The translations under genes were made by a program, and so were the position numbers. From Salinarchaeum laminariae (GTDB lineage: Archaea; Halobacteriota; Halobacteria; Halobacteriales; Salinarchaeaceae): a DNA stretch of 64,000 nt. The first letter of the stretch is position 1. Every line of letters begins with the position of its first letter. This document shows positions 9,493 through 18,377 of the stretch, one piece after another. Under the pieces are notes generated by a model. It saw only the letters and a program-made list of their open reading frames with translations, was not told where the DNA came from and ran no database searches. The stretch covers positions 1,860,001-1,924,000 of the forward strand of contig NZ_CP096270.1 of NCBI RefSeq assembly GCF_023204835.1, in the 5' to 3' direction.

Positions 9493-9824
9493 TCGGGCTG
9501 CGCTCGGGACCCTTTGCTCTACTCTTGATCGGCCACTCTTCCAGCGACGACAGGTGGAGAACCACGATCCCTGGTGGACTGAAAGGGCGAGGCCAGCGTG
9601 GCGGCGAAGCCGCCACGTTATAGGCGGTCGGCCCCGCTGACCGCCCAGGTGGCGCGGTTTCTGTCGGCCCTATTCGAGCGAGCGTAGCGAGCGAGAATAT
9701 CCGACAGAAACCGCGCGAGCTGGCCGATGGCTTTCGAGGTCGCGATTGCCGCATCGGTAGCGTAATCGAACCGACGGCTCGATCGGGGACGGGTTCATGA
9801 CGCTCGCCCACCAACGCCGATTAG
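9493..9824. other. Intergenic region with several inverted repeats, no gene
   Basis: No frame here looks coding. It holds three hairpins: GTGGCGG/CCGCCAC (about 9598-9616), GGCGGTC/GACCGCC (about 9623-9644) and a long 16-bp one described separately. The loop of the last holds a GAGCGAGCGTAGCGAGCGAG element, a type of repeat seen in several other gaps of this window. Confidence 0.6.
9652..9716. repeat. Perfect 16-bp inverted repeat with 33-nt loop
   Basis: The left arm GCGCGGTTTCTGTCGG (9652-9667) and right arm CCGACAGAAACCGCGC (9701-9716) are exact complements. Pairing continues outward imperfectly for about six more bases. The loop contains the GAGCGAGCG-type element. It sits between two co-directional genes and could act as an RNA structure or be a remnant of a small mobile repeat. 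Confidence 0.75.
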
Positions 9825-11201
9825 ATGCCGACGCTCCGGGAGCCGATCGAGATCGGCGGTCTGGAGCTTCCGAACCGGCTCTATCGCGCTCCGTTGCTCG
9901 AGTGTGCCGGCACGGACGAGGAGACCGCCGACCGCCTCGCCGCCGAACTCGAACCCGCGGCGGCATCGGGCGCCGGCCTCGTGTTTCAGGGCGCAACGAT
10001 CGTCCGTAGCGACGGTGGCTGCGCCGCGCCGGGCATGACTCGCTTCGCCGACGACGAGTTCGTCGCCGGCCTCGAATCTGTGCCCGAGGCGATCCACGAC
10101 CACGGCGGGCGGATATTCTGCCAGCTCGCTCACGGCGGGCTCCGCAGCATGGAGGTCTGGCACGCCGGGTATCGCTCCGAGCGGCCCGATCTCGACCAGC
10201 TCGCCGTCTCCGAACCACCCTGGCAGCTTCGCACGCTGGATCGACTCGGCGTCATCGAGTTCTCCCCTCGGGTGCTCGATACGGCTGCGGTCGAGGAGCT
10301 GGCCGCTGACTTCGGCCGCGCAGCGGCCCGCGCCGTCGACGCCGGCTACGACGGTATCCACATCGCCGGCGCGAACATGGGGATCGTTCAGCAGTTCCTC
10401 TCGCCGTTCTACAATCGCCGCTCGGACCGGTTCGCTGACGGCGTGTGTTTTCTCGAAGCGGTCCACGACGAGATCCGCGAACGCGTCGGTGCCGAGACCG
10501 ATCGCGACCCCTCGGCCGTGCCGATCGTTACGAAGGTTCCCTCCGAGCGGCCCGCGCCCAGAATCGTCCGCCGCCATCTCACCGACGACGACGCGGTGTC
10601 GATCTGTGCCCGACTCGAGGCGATCGGGTTCGACGCGCTCGTGCCGGTTCGAACGTCCGTCACCTGGGACATGAGCATCGTCCGGGGCGCGTATCCCAAG
10701 CGATCCTGGTCGGATCCGCAGTTTCAGCAAGCCTACGCAGACGCCTTCGGCAGCCGGTGGCGCGCGGGGATCGTCAAGCTCCTCAACCGCGTACAGGCCC
10801 GTCGGTTCGGCTCGGAGCCGGGCTGGAACGCCGATCTCGCACGTCGGGTACGCGATCGCGTGGACGTTCCCGTCATGCTGGAAGGTGGGCTCCGCGAGCG
10901 CGACCACATCGACGGCCTGCTCGGTGACGCGTGCGACCTCGCCGGGATGGCGCGACCGTTCTACGCCGAGCCGGAGCTCCCCGCCCGATTGCTCGCAGAT
11001 CGGACCGCGAGCGAGTCGGAGTCGCCTGGAGCGAGCGACGTCGAGGGCGTCGCCGCGCTCTGTGAGGACTGCAACAACTGTACGGTGCCCCAGGTCGCCG
11101 GTGCCTCGGGCGTCTGCCGGACGCCGAGCGTCGTCGAACGCCGCGGCGAACTGGAGCGGGCCGGAGCGTACGATCGGGACGGGGCAAGGGATTCGGAGTA
11201 G
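9825..11201 (+). CDS. Old-Yellow-Enzyme-type FMN oxidoreductase
   Basis: 458 residues, single TIM-barrel domain of the OYE / 2,4-dienoyl-CoA reductase type. It begins with the family's PIEIGGLELPNRLYRAP and keeps QFLSPFYNRRSD. The usual active-site run HAAHGYL is replaced by HIAGANMGI, so only the first histidine is retained. The C-terminus carries cysteines in the pattern CEDCNNC then C twelve residues later, which may bind a metal or Fe-S cluster as in relatives. It lacks the second FAD domain of true dienoyl-CoA reductases. It would reduce an alpha,beta-unsaturated carbonyl with NAD(P)H; the substrate is unknown and neighbours give no clue. Confidence 0.82.
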   Translation: MPTLREPIEIGGLELPNRLYRAPLLECAGTDEETADRLAAELEPAAASGAGLVFQGATIVRSDGGCAAPGMTRFADDEFVAGLESVPEAIHDHGGRIFCQLAHGGLRSMEVWHAGYRSERPDLDQLAVSEPPWQLRTLDRLGVIEFSPRVLDTAAVEELAADFGRAAARAVDAGYDGIHIAGANMGIVQQFLSPFYNRRSDRFADGVCFLEAVHDEIRERVGAETDRDPSAVPIVTKVPSERPAPRIVRRHLTDDDAVSICARLEAIGFDALVPVRTSVTWDMSIVRGAYPKRSWSDPQFQQAYADAFGSRWRAGIVKLLNRVQARRFGSEPGWNADLARRVRDRVDVPVMLEGGLRERDHIDGLLGDACDLAGMARPFYAEPELPARLLADRTASESESPGASDVEGVAALCEDCNNCTVPQVAGASGVCRTPSVVERRGELERAGAYDRDGARDSE

Positions 11202-11295
11202 CCACTGGAGGGACGATTACACCGGTGAAACCCTCGGGAAGGGTGGCCAGCTACTGCCGGCCACGCCCGATAGCGTCGTATCGTCGACGTGGGTC

Positions 11296-14064
11296 TCAGT
11301 TGACGTGGATCGCGGGCTTCCGCGGTGTCGCCTTCTCGGCGAGTTCGTCGCCGTCCGCTGCGCGTCGAACCGTCACGTTCGCGCCGAACTCGTCGTCGAG
11401 CAGCCATCGGGCGTCCGCGAGCAACGTCAACGCACGGTCGCCGTCGACGACCGGTTCGAGTCCCTGTCCATCCCGGGCGAGCTCGCCAGCGAACGCCGCG
11501 GCGTCGTCGGTATCGGGAACCGCCTCGTCCGCCCGAATGTTGCCGACGATCGGCTCGTCGCGGCCGGCTGCCTGCGCGATCTCGTAGGCGCGGTATTTCC
11601 AGTCCTGCGCGACGACCAGTTCGACGTGCTCGGGATCGTCGATGTCGACGACGTCGACGATCTCCCTGACGTCGGCGAGCGTGTCGTCGACGAGTCGGCG
11701 CTCGGCGGCCCAGTCTTCGGCGGGGCCGTCGGTGTTCGTCTCTGGCCAGTCGGCTTCGACCACGAGGCCGTCGGCGCGCAAGAGGTTCCAGAGCTCTTCC
11801 CCGAGGTAGGGCGTGAGCGGTGCGATCAGCGCGGCGATGGCTTTTAGCGCACGCTCGTAACTCTCGTCGTGGGGTCGTCCGTACGCGCTGTAGCGGTTGC
11901 ACAGTCCCACGAGCTCTCGAATCTCGGTCACGGCCCTGTTGAACCGGACGGATTCGTAGTGATCGGCGACGGACTCGATCGCCCGGTCGACCGCCCTGTC
12001 GAGGTGGTCGTCGCGCGGTTTCCGATCGCGGCGGACCTCCGTGCGCTCGAGGAAGTCGACGACGAGCCCGTGGCAGTCCTGCTGGAGGTCGTAGGCGGCG
12101 CCGACGTTGCGCGCGGTCCACTCGAAGTCGCGCTCGGGGTGAGCAGCCGAGAGGACGAACAATCTCGTCGTCTCCGGTCCGTACTCGTGGGGTGCGACGA
12201 CGTTGTCGGAGGCCTCGGACATCTGCCGACCGCTGTGGAGCACCGTCCCCTGGTTGACGAGCTCTTCGACGGGCTCGCGATGGGTCGCGAGGTCGAGATC
12301 GGCGAGTGCACGCGCGAAGAACCGAATGTAGAGCAGGTGGAGCACGGCGTGTTCCTCACCACCGACGTAGACGTCGACGGGGAGCCACTCCTCGGCGAGG
12401 TCGGCGTCGAAGGGAGCCTCCTCGAGGTCGGGCGAGAGGTAGCGCATGAAGTACCACGAGGAGTCGACGAACGTGTCCATCGTGTCGGTCTCGCGCTCCG
12501 CCGGACCGCCACAGTCCGGGCACTCAGTTTGTTTCCACTCCTCCGCGGCCTCCAGTGGGTTCCCCGTCGTGTGCTCGAACTCTGGGAGCGTGATCGGCAG
12601 CTCGTCCTCGGGCACCGGCACGCGGCCGCAGTCCTCGCAGTGGACGATCGGAATCGGCGTGCCCCAGTAGCGCTGCCGCGAGATGAGCCAATCTCGCAGG
12701 CGGTAGGTCGTCGAGGGCTCCGCGACGTCGAGATCCGCGAGCATCCGTTCACGCGCAGCAGCGCTGTCGAGCCCGGCGTACTCGCCCGCCGCCTCTGTGA
12801 GCACGCCGTCGGTCGTGAACGGTTCGGGACCGTCGGCCGGTTCGTTGCCGTCGTCTGCCGGCTCGACGACGGGCTCGATCGACAGCCCATGTTCGGTGGC
12901 GAAGGCGTGGTCGCGCTCGTCGTGGGCAGGCACGCCCATCAGCACGCCCGTGCCGACGTCTTCGAGGACGTACGGCGCGACGTAGACGGGGAGCGACTCA
13001 CCGGTGAGCGGATGCGTTGCGGTGAGGCCGGTGTCGACGCCTTCCGTCGGGTCTTCGTGATCGCCAGTCCGGAGTGCGTCGAGTTCGTCCGCAAACGCTG
13101 CGTCCGCGTCGGCGCGCTCGCGAGCGAGGTCGTGGCCCGGCGAGACTGCGACGTAGCTCGCGCCGTGGATGGTGTCGAGGCGAGCGGAGAACACCGAGAG
13201 GTCGCCGAACTCGGGGACGTCGAAGGTGATCTCCGCGCCTTCCTGGCGACCGATCCAGTCGTGCTGGATGTTCCGCACGCCCTCGGGCCATGCGTCGAGG
13301 TCGTCCAGTCCGGCCTCGAGCTCTTCGGCGTACTCGGTCGTCCTGAGGAACCACTGTTCGAGATCGCGCGTGACGACAGGCGTGCCACACCGCCAGCAGA
13401 CGCCGCCGTCCTCGTGCGTCTCGCTCTCGCCGGCTGCACTGTTCGGCGCGTCCTCGTCGGATTCTGCGTCAGCGGCTCGCTGTGCGGCAGGGTCGAGTGG
13501 GTCTTCGAGTGACTCGGCGCCCGCGTCCGCAAAGCTCGTCTCCTCGCCCGTCTCGACCTGCGCGTCGGCGAGGACCGTCTCGCAGTCCGGACACCAGTTC
13601 ACCGTCGCGTCGCGGTAGTCCGCGAGCCCCGCCTCGTGGAACTGGGTGAACAGCCACTGATTCCAGCGGTAGTACTCGGGATCGCAGGTCGTGATCTCGC
13701 GGTCCCAGTCGTAGCCGAAACCGAGCTCCTCCATGTCGTCGCGCATCCGATCGATGCAGGAGCGAGTCCACGATTCGGGATCGGTGAGACGCTCGTGCGC
13801 GGCGTTCTCCGCGGGCAGCCCGAACGCGTCCCAGCCCATCGGGTGGAGGACCGTATCGCCCTGCATCCGGCGGTATCGAGCGTACGCGTCGGTGATCGCG
13901 TAGTTCCGAACGTGTCCCATGTGGAGGCTTCCGGAGGTGTAGGGGAACATCCCCAGGACGTAGGTGGGATCCTCCGCGTCGTCCGGGCAGGCGTAGACGT
14001 CCTCGCGCTCCCAGACGTGTTGCCAGTACTCCTGGACGCGGGCATGGTCGTAGTGTCGGCGCAT
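11296..14064 (-). CDS. leuS: Leucyl-tRNA synthetase, with degenerate KMSKS motif
   Basis: 922 residues, class I synthetase of the bacterial-type core. The HIGH motif is HMGH (residues 48-51). A CP1 editing domain is present (MGVPAHDERDHAF). The C-terminal part is of archaeal type, as in the chimeric LeuRS proteins described from Natrialba magadii. The catalytic KMSKS loop is degraded: residues 614-621 read QMSEASDN where KMSKSKGN is expected, losing both lysines. About 80 residues near 170-230 are an acidic insertion (many Ala/Glu/Asp) next to the zinc-ribbon cysteines. Some haloarchaea have two LeuRS genes; this may be the weaker or non-canonical copy, with a second gene elsewhere. Confidence 0.9.
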   Translation of the reverse strand: MRRHYDHARVQEYWQHVWEREDVYACPDDAEDPTYVLGMFPYTSGSLHMGHVRNYAITDAYARYRRMQGDTVLHPMGWDAFGLPAENAAHERLTDPESWTRSCIDRMRDDMEELGFGYDWDREITTCDPEYYRWNQWLFTQFHEAGLADYRDATVNWCPDCETVLADAQVETGEETSFADAGAESLEDPLDPAAQRAADAESDEDAPNSAAGESETHEDGGVCWRCGTPVVTRDLEQWFLRTTEYAEELEAGLDDLDAWPEGVRNIQHDWIGRQEGAEITFDVPEFGDLSVFSARLDTIHGASYVAVSPGHDLARERADADAAFADELDALRTGDHEDPTEGVDTGLTATHPLTGESLPVYVAPYVLEDVGTGVLMGVPAHDERDHAFATEHGLSIEPVVEPADDGNEPADGPEPFTTDGVLTEAAGEYAGLDSAAARERMLADLDVAEPSTTYRLRDWLISRQRYWGTPIPIVHCEDCGRVPVPEDELPITLPEFEHTTGNPLEAAEEWKQTECPDCGGPAERETDTMDTFVDSSWYFMRYLSPDLEEAPFDADLAEEWLPVDVYVGGEEHAVLHLLYIRFFARALADLDLATHREPVEELVNQGTVLHSGRQMSEASDNVVAPHEYGPETTRLFVLSAAHPERDFEWTARNVGAAYDLQQDCHGLVVDFLERTEVRRDRKPRDDHLDRAVDRAIESVADHYESVRFNRAVTEIRELVGLCNRYSAYGRPHDESYERALKAIAALIAPLTPYLGEELWNLLRADGLVVEADWPETNTDGPAEDWAAERRLVDDTLADVREIVDVVDIDDPEHVELVVAQDWKYRAYEIAQAAGRDEPIVGNIRADEAVPDTDDAAAFAGELARDGQGLEPVVDGDRALTLLADARWLLDDEFGANVTVRRAADGDELAEKATPRKPAIHVN

Positions 14065-14757
14065 TCGTTGGCTTGGTCGTTGCGCGGGTGCGGCTTGAAC
14101 GTTCGGCTAGGGAAAAGGGGGTGTGGAGGTGACGATGGGGTTAGGGCTACAGCGGCCTCCGAAAGCCCCAGGCCGCTCGGAGACCCGGGGCTCGCTGCGC
14201 GCTTCGGCTCGCGCCGAGAGACTCGCTCCGCTCGTCTCTCGAGCCCTGCTTCGCTCCGCTCAGCAGGACTCCGCTCGCCTCCAGTGCTTGTTCCGAAAGG
14301 CTCGCTTCGCTCACCTTTCGACGTTCGCCTCGCATTCGCTCGGCTCACCGTCGCCCGGGGACCGCCGACCGTCCTGCCCCTTTCGATGTCCCCCACCGCA
14401 CCTCGGGCCTCCCCAACCTCTTGCGCTGCTCGGCCTTTGGCCTGCGCTGCTCATCCCTCGCACGCTAAGAGCGCCGGCACGAGGCCGGCGCAGCGCGCGC
14501 CGGGGAGGTCCACCAGGATTTCGCGGACGTGGTCATCCAGTCCGGGTGGGGCTTCGGAAGGGGCCGACCGGTCGCCGATCGTAACGAAGCAAGCACTGCA
14601 ACGAACGCAGTGAGTGAAGCGCGCAGCGAGTTAGGATCGGCGAGCGGGAGGGGGCTTCCGTAGGCGGTTGCTGTCGCCGTATCCTATATCATTCCTCCTC
14701 CAACACTCCCTAGCCGCAATCGAGAGGCTGAAGCGGGTCCCGCGAAAGCACCACTCC
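14065..14757. other. Long intergenic region of CGCTC-type repeats, no gene
   Basis: Nearly 700 bp between divergent leuS and nth. The part at 14160-14480 is full of imperfect palindromes with C/T-rich loops such as CGCTCCGCTC, for example GAGAGAC/GTCTCTC (about 14214-14238) and CGAAAGG/CCTTTCG (about 14294-14320). Open frames through it are arginine/serine-rich artefacts of GC content. I looked for tRNA, 7S and RNase P RNA signatures and found none. Confidence 0.6.
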
Positions 14758-15441
14758 ATGGGCGAGCCACTGGAACCGCGATCCGAGCAGGCGCGCGAGG
14801 TCGTCGACCGTCTGGAAGACGAGTACCCCGACAGCACGATCTCGCTACATTTCTCGAACCGTCTCGAACTACTGATCGCGGTGATCCTCTCCGCGCAGTG
14901 CACTGACGAGCGGGTCAACACGGAAACGGAGCACCTCTTTGCAAAGTACGACGGCGCCGAGGAGTACGCCGAGGTATCCCAGGAGGAGCTCGCAGAGGAT
15001 CTGAACTCGATCAACTTCTACAACAACAAGACCTCCTACATCCGCGAGGCCTGCCAGATCATCGTCGAGGAGCACGACGGCGAGGTGCCGGACACGATGG
15101 ACGAGCTGACGGAGCTGCCGGGCGTCGGCCGCAAGACCGCGAACGTGGTGCTCCAGCACGGCCACGACGTCGTCGAGGGCATCGTCGTCGACACGCACGT
15201 CCAGCGGATCTCTCAGCGACTCGGCCTGACAGAGGAGTCCCGGCCGCCGGCGATCGAGGAGGATCTGATGCCGGTCGTTCCGGAGGATCGGTGGGTGCAG
15301 TTCACGCATCTGCTGATCGACCACGGGCGAGCGGTCTGCACGGCGCAAAATCCCACCTGCAGCGACTGCGTGCTTGCGGATGTCTGTCCCTCGGCGAAGG
15401 CAGAGAGTGACGTCGACCTCGCGAGTGGCGAGCCCTGGTGA
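14758..15441 (+). CDS. nth: Endonuclease III, base-excision DNA glycosylase/AP lyase
   Basis: 227 residues from the ATG at 14758; an upstream in-frame ATG adds a basic, poorly conserved tail. It has the helix-hairpin-helix LPGVGRKTANVVL with catalytic lysine K126, the catalytic aspartate D145 in VVDTHVQR, and a C-terminal 4Fe-4S loop with C194, C201, C204 and C210 (spacing C-x6-C-x2-C-x5-C). It removes oxidised pyrimidines from DNA. It is convergent with the next gene and probably transcribed alone. Confidence 0.95.
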   Translation: MGEPLEPRSEQAREVVDRLEDEYPDSTISLHFSNRLELLIAVILSAQCTDERVNTETEHLFAKYDGAEEYAEVSQEELAEDLNSINFYNNKTSYIREACQIIVEEHDGEVPDTMDELTELPGVGRKTANVVLQHGHDVVEGIVVDTHVQRISQRLGLTEESRPPAIEEDLMPVVPEDRWVQFTHLLIDHGRAVCTAQNPTCSDCVLADVCPSAKAESDVDLASGEPW

Positions 15442-15480
15442 ACAACTCTTTGCGCTCCAGACTCGGTGGACGAACCGATC

Positions 15481-16065
15481 TCAGAACAGGAGCACTTCCC
15501 ACCGCAAGAGGAGCAACAGGAGGCCGAGCACCCAGGCGACGATCCAGGTGAGCAGGTAGCCGAAGACGCCGACGCGGAGCCGGAAACGCCACGCGCCCAT
15601 GTTCTCGTGTAGTTCGCCGATGTCCACGTCCTGATCGGGATCCTCGTACAGCGAGTGTGCGCGCTTGGCGCGAAAGATGTGGAAGATCCCTGTGAGCGCA
15701 AAGAGTAGGAAGGCATAGGACTGTAATCCAAAGAACACGTGGACTGCCGTCGTCCCGGTGAACCCCTCGAGGAGTCTGGGGACCATCCAGGTGACGACCG
15801 GTGTGGTGGTGAGCAACAGCCCGACGGCGATATACCGGAGGTGGTGCATGAGCACCGACCAGGTGACGACCTCCGCGTCGATCACGATCCACGCGCCATA
15901 GAGGTAGAAGGGTAGACTCGCGGTGACGAGTAGCGCCACGAGGGTTGCGATCTCGGTCCTGCGTGGCACGCTGTCGAAGAGGCCACCGAAGCCCGACTGG
16001 AGGAGCCAGAACGGGACCTCCAGCTGCACGGGATCGACTGCACTCGCCGCGAAACCCAGCGCCAT
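15481..16065 (-). CDS. Uncharacterised membrane protein beside the bc complex cluster
   Basis: 194 residues from the ATG at 16065, chosen because a TATA-like TTTTTAC stands about 30 bp upstream; the open frame continues further but through that promoter. It has about five hydrophobic helices, a cytoplasmic stretch with EDPDQDVDIGELHENMG, and a last helix rich in leucine. It resembles a haloarchaeal family found next to petABC-like genes (from memory DUF7321). It is divergent from the bc cluster. Possible role in assembly or quinone handling, not shown. Confidence 0.75.
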   Translation of the reverse strand: MALGFAASAVDPVQLEVPFWLLQSGFGGLFDSVPRRTEIATLVALLVTASLPFYLYGAWIVIDAEVVTWSVLMHHLRYIAVGLLLTTTPVVTWMVPRLLEGFTGTTAVHVFFGLQSYAFLLFALTGIFHIFRAKRAHSLYEDPDQDVDIGELHENMGAWRFRLRVGVFGYLLTWIVAWVLGLLLLLLRWEVLLF

Positions 16066-16212
16066 CGACCGGGGATTGGCACCTCCGGCGTAAAAAGGGA
16101 ACAGACACGCCCCGAGGACTGGGAACGCCGCCGGACGCTGCAACGGAAGCGTCGGACGTGGGCTGGCGCCGAATCGTCACCCTAACGGCATCGCCGAACG
16201 AACGGTGCGGCA

Positions 16213-17094
16213 ATGAGCGACGCGCCGGACCCGCCCTCGACCCCCGCCGACGCGGATGCCGCAGAATCACGGGGCGAAGGTGCCAACGGAGCTGACGAGG
16301 TGTCGGACTCCGAGGAGCTGGAGACGTTGCGCCGGCGCGTCGAGGAGGAGTACGATTTCGACGACTTCGGGCCCGCCGACATGGCCCAGATGGAGCCCGA
16401 GGAGTGGGACGCGGCTTTCGACGCCGACAGCTGGATTACCGGCGAGGCGCTGCTCGATCGCGTCGAGGCCGATCTCCAACACCGCGTGGCGACGCGGGAC
16501 GTCTTCGCGGTCGTCGAGCGGGCCACGCACGAGGGCCAGCCCTGTCTGATCGCGTACACCGACTCCGGGTACGCGCTGGTCGAGCCCGACGGCTCCGTCG
16601 AGGGCTTCGGCACCGTGCTCCGGGATACGAAACCGGTCGTGGCGCTTTGCTCGATGGAGAGCTACGACGTGCCCGACGCCCCCGACGCCGACTTCCTGTT
16701 GCCCCACCCCGAGGAGGTCCCCGAGACCAGCGACGAGCTGGGGAACATGATGATGCAGGTCGTCGCGGGCGTACTATCTCTGGCTGGGATCTTTCTCGTG
16801 CTCGCGGCGCTCTATTCGTTCGCGGCGTCGTACGGTGCTCCCAGCGCCGGGGGGATCGCCAGTGCGGGTGGCGGGTCGCTCGCGGTGATGATCGTCGTCG
16901 GCATCGTGTTCGTCGGCGTCGGTCTCACGCTGTTTGCGACCGTCGCCAACGCCCGACTCTCCGATACCTTCCGCGCAGAGGAGTACCGCGAGCGACTGCG
17001 AAACATGGGACTCGACGACGGTGAACGACCGGCGTTCCTCCCGACGGAGTCCGGGACGCGTGAACTCTCCGAGGACGATCGTGGCGACGCCTGA
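16213..17094 (+). CDS. Uncharacterised protein with two C-terminal membrane helices, bc cluster
   Basis: 293 residues. The first 50 are highly acidic and disordered. The middle (about 70-170) is a compact soluble domain with a cysteine-containing segment. Two hydrophobic helices follow at about 180-205 and 215-240, separated by a glycine-rich loop, then an acidic tail. It is the first gene on the plus strand before halocyanin, a position where haloarchaea carry a conserved unknown (from memory DUF7319). No catalytic motif is visible. Confidence 0.75.
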   Translation: MSDAPDPPSTPADADAAESRGEGANGADEVSDSEELETLRRRVEEEYDFDDFGPADMAQMEPEEWDAAFDADSWITGEALLDRVEADLQHRVATRDVFAVVERATHEGQPCLIAYTDSGYALVEPDGSVEGFGTVLRDTKPVVALCSMESYDVPDAPDADFLLPHPEEVPETSDELGNMMMQVVAGVLSLAGIFLVLAALYSFAASYGAPSAGGIASAGGGSLAVMIVVGIVFVGVGLTLFATVANARLSDTFRAEEYRERLRNMGLDDGERPAFLPTESGTRELSEDDRGDA

Positions 17095-17285
17095 CCCCGC
17101 GACGAACTACTTTACAGCAGCCCGGAAATCGAACACCAACGCGACGTCGGGACCCGCCGTCTGGAAGCAGCAGCCGACTCCCGCCATACAGGGGGAATCT
17201 GGCACGCTCCAGGGGGTAAACCGGACGCCGCGGATCCGACCGCATCGGTGGGTTTAAGCGGGGCCAATCCCGAGCGTCAGGTTGT

Positions 17286-17987
17286 ATGAAACGGCGGGAC
17301 TTCCTCCGAACAGCCGGCGGGGCCGCGGGGGCCGCGGCGGCGACGAGCGCCACGGCGTCAGCGGCCGCGGCCGAGGGCGGAGTGGGTGCCATACAGGACG
17401 ATGGCAACACGACGGGGCCCGGTGGAAACGATTCGTCCACTGGCGGCAACGGAACGACCACAGACGGTAATCAGAGCGATGGTGGTGGCAACCAGTCCGA
17501 TGCCGGTGGCGGATCAGGCGGCGGGACCCAGGAGATCATCGTGGGCCCCGAGGGCGACATGTTCACCTTCTCTCCCTCGAACGTGACAATCGCGCCGGGA
17601 ACTACCGTCACCTTCACTTGGGAAACCGACGGACACAACGTCGTACCGCAGAGCCAGCCCGAGGGCGCGAACTGGGAGGGCTACCCGGACGTCTCCGGAA
17701 CTGGGACGACGTACGAACACACGTTCGAGACCATCGGCACCTACGAGTATCTCTGTGAGCCTCACGCGCCGGGAATGGCCGGAACCATCGAGGTCGCCGA
17801 GGGTGGCGGCGGTGGTGGAGGCGGTGGCTACGAGCCTCCGGACCCTGCCCACATGGGTATCCCCGTGCAGAAGCATTTCGTCGGCGCGCTCGCGTTCATG
17901 GGGATCTTCATGACGCTGGTGTTCACGTTCTATCTCCTGAAGTACGGCGAGTCCGCACACACTGCAGCACCCAACAAGAAGGACTAA
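17286..17987 (+). CDS. Halocyanin, membrane-anchored blue copper protein
   Basis: 233 residues. It starts with a twin-arginine signal (KRRDFLRTAGG) followed by an alanine-rich stretch, then a Gly/Asn/Asp-rich linker (about 40-80). The plastocyanin-like domain follows, with copper ligands His in DGHNVV and Cys, His and Met in CEPHAPGM. A glycine-rich linker leads to a C-terminal membrane helix (about 200-222). It would carry electrons from the bc complex to a terminal oxidase on the outer face of the membrane. The next gene follows after one base, so it belongs to the bc operon. Confidence 0.93.
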   Translation: MKRRDFLRTAGGAAGAAAATSATASAAAAEGGVGAIQDDGNTTGPGGNDSSTGGNGTTTDGNQSDGGGNQSDAGGGSGGGTQEIIVGPEGDMFTFSPSNVTIAPGTTVTFTWETDGHNVVPQSQPEGANWEGYPDVSGTGTTYEHTFETIGTYEYLCEPHAPGMAGTIEVAEGGGGGGGGGYEPPDPAHMGIPVQKHFVGALAFMGIFMTLVFTFYLLKYGESAHTAAPNKKD

Positions 17988-17988
17988 C

Positions 17989-18375
17989 ATGGCAACGAAA
18001 GGAAGCAACTACGGCGACATTCACCGCTACGAACCCGCAGACGAGAGTGCCGGGGCCGCGGTGGCGATCGTCCTCCTCACGGTGCTGGAAGTCGTGTTCG
18101 TCGGGCTGTTCACGTACGGCCTCTTCGAGAGCTGGGGCGTCCGCGAGTCCGGGAACGTCTACCTGGGCCTGCTGCTCGGCCTCCTCTTCATCAACCTCGG
18201 CGTGATCCTCGCCATCTACCGGAAGGAGTTCCTCCCGGACGTGATGATCGTGAAGAAGCGCCGCCGGAAGTGGGAGGACCTCTACGTGAGTGAGGACGGC
18301 GCCGACGGCGAACAGCTCGGCGGCGACCTCGGTGAGAATCTCAAGCGCGCGATCTACCCCTACTACAAAAAGTAA
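17989..18375 (+). CDS. Small two-helix membrane protein of the bc cluster
   Basis: 128 residues: an N-terminal soluble segment (GDIHRYEPADESAG), two membrane helices (about 24-46 and 56-76), a basic KKRRRKW patch, and a C-terminal tail ending in YPYYKK. It sits between halocyanin and the Rieske gene with almost no spacing, and so is probably a structural subunit or assembly factor. It matches a conserved haloarchaeal unknown at this position (from memory DUF7318). The function is unknown. Confidence 0.82.
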   Translation: MATKGSNYGDIHRYEPADESAGAAVAIVLLTVLEVVFVGLFTYGLFESWGVRESGNVYLGLLLGLLFINLGVILAIYRKEFLPDVMIVKKRRRKWEDLYVSEDGADGEQLGGDLGENLKRAIYPYYKK

Positions 18376-18377
18376 CA

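Noticed and set aside
11869-13512. 547-codon open frame on the plus strand
   Set aside because: Antisense to leuS; no recognisable domain.
14490-14580. Possible structured RNA with GGTCCACCAGG and GTCCGGGTGGGG
   Set aside because: It does not fold as a tRNA, and lacks the 7S and RNase P RNA consensus segments.
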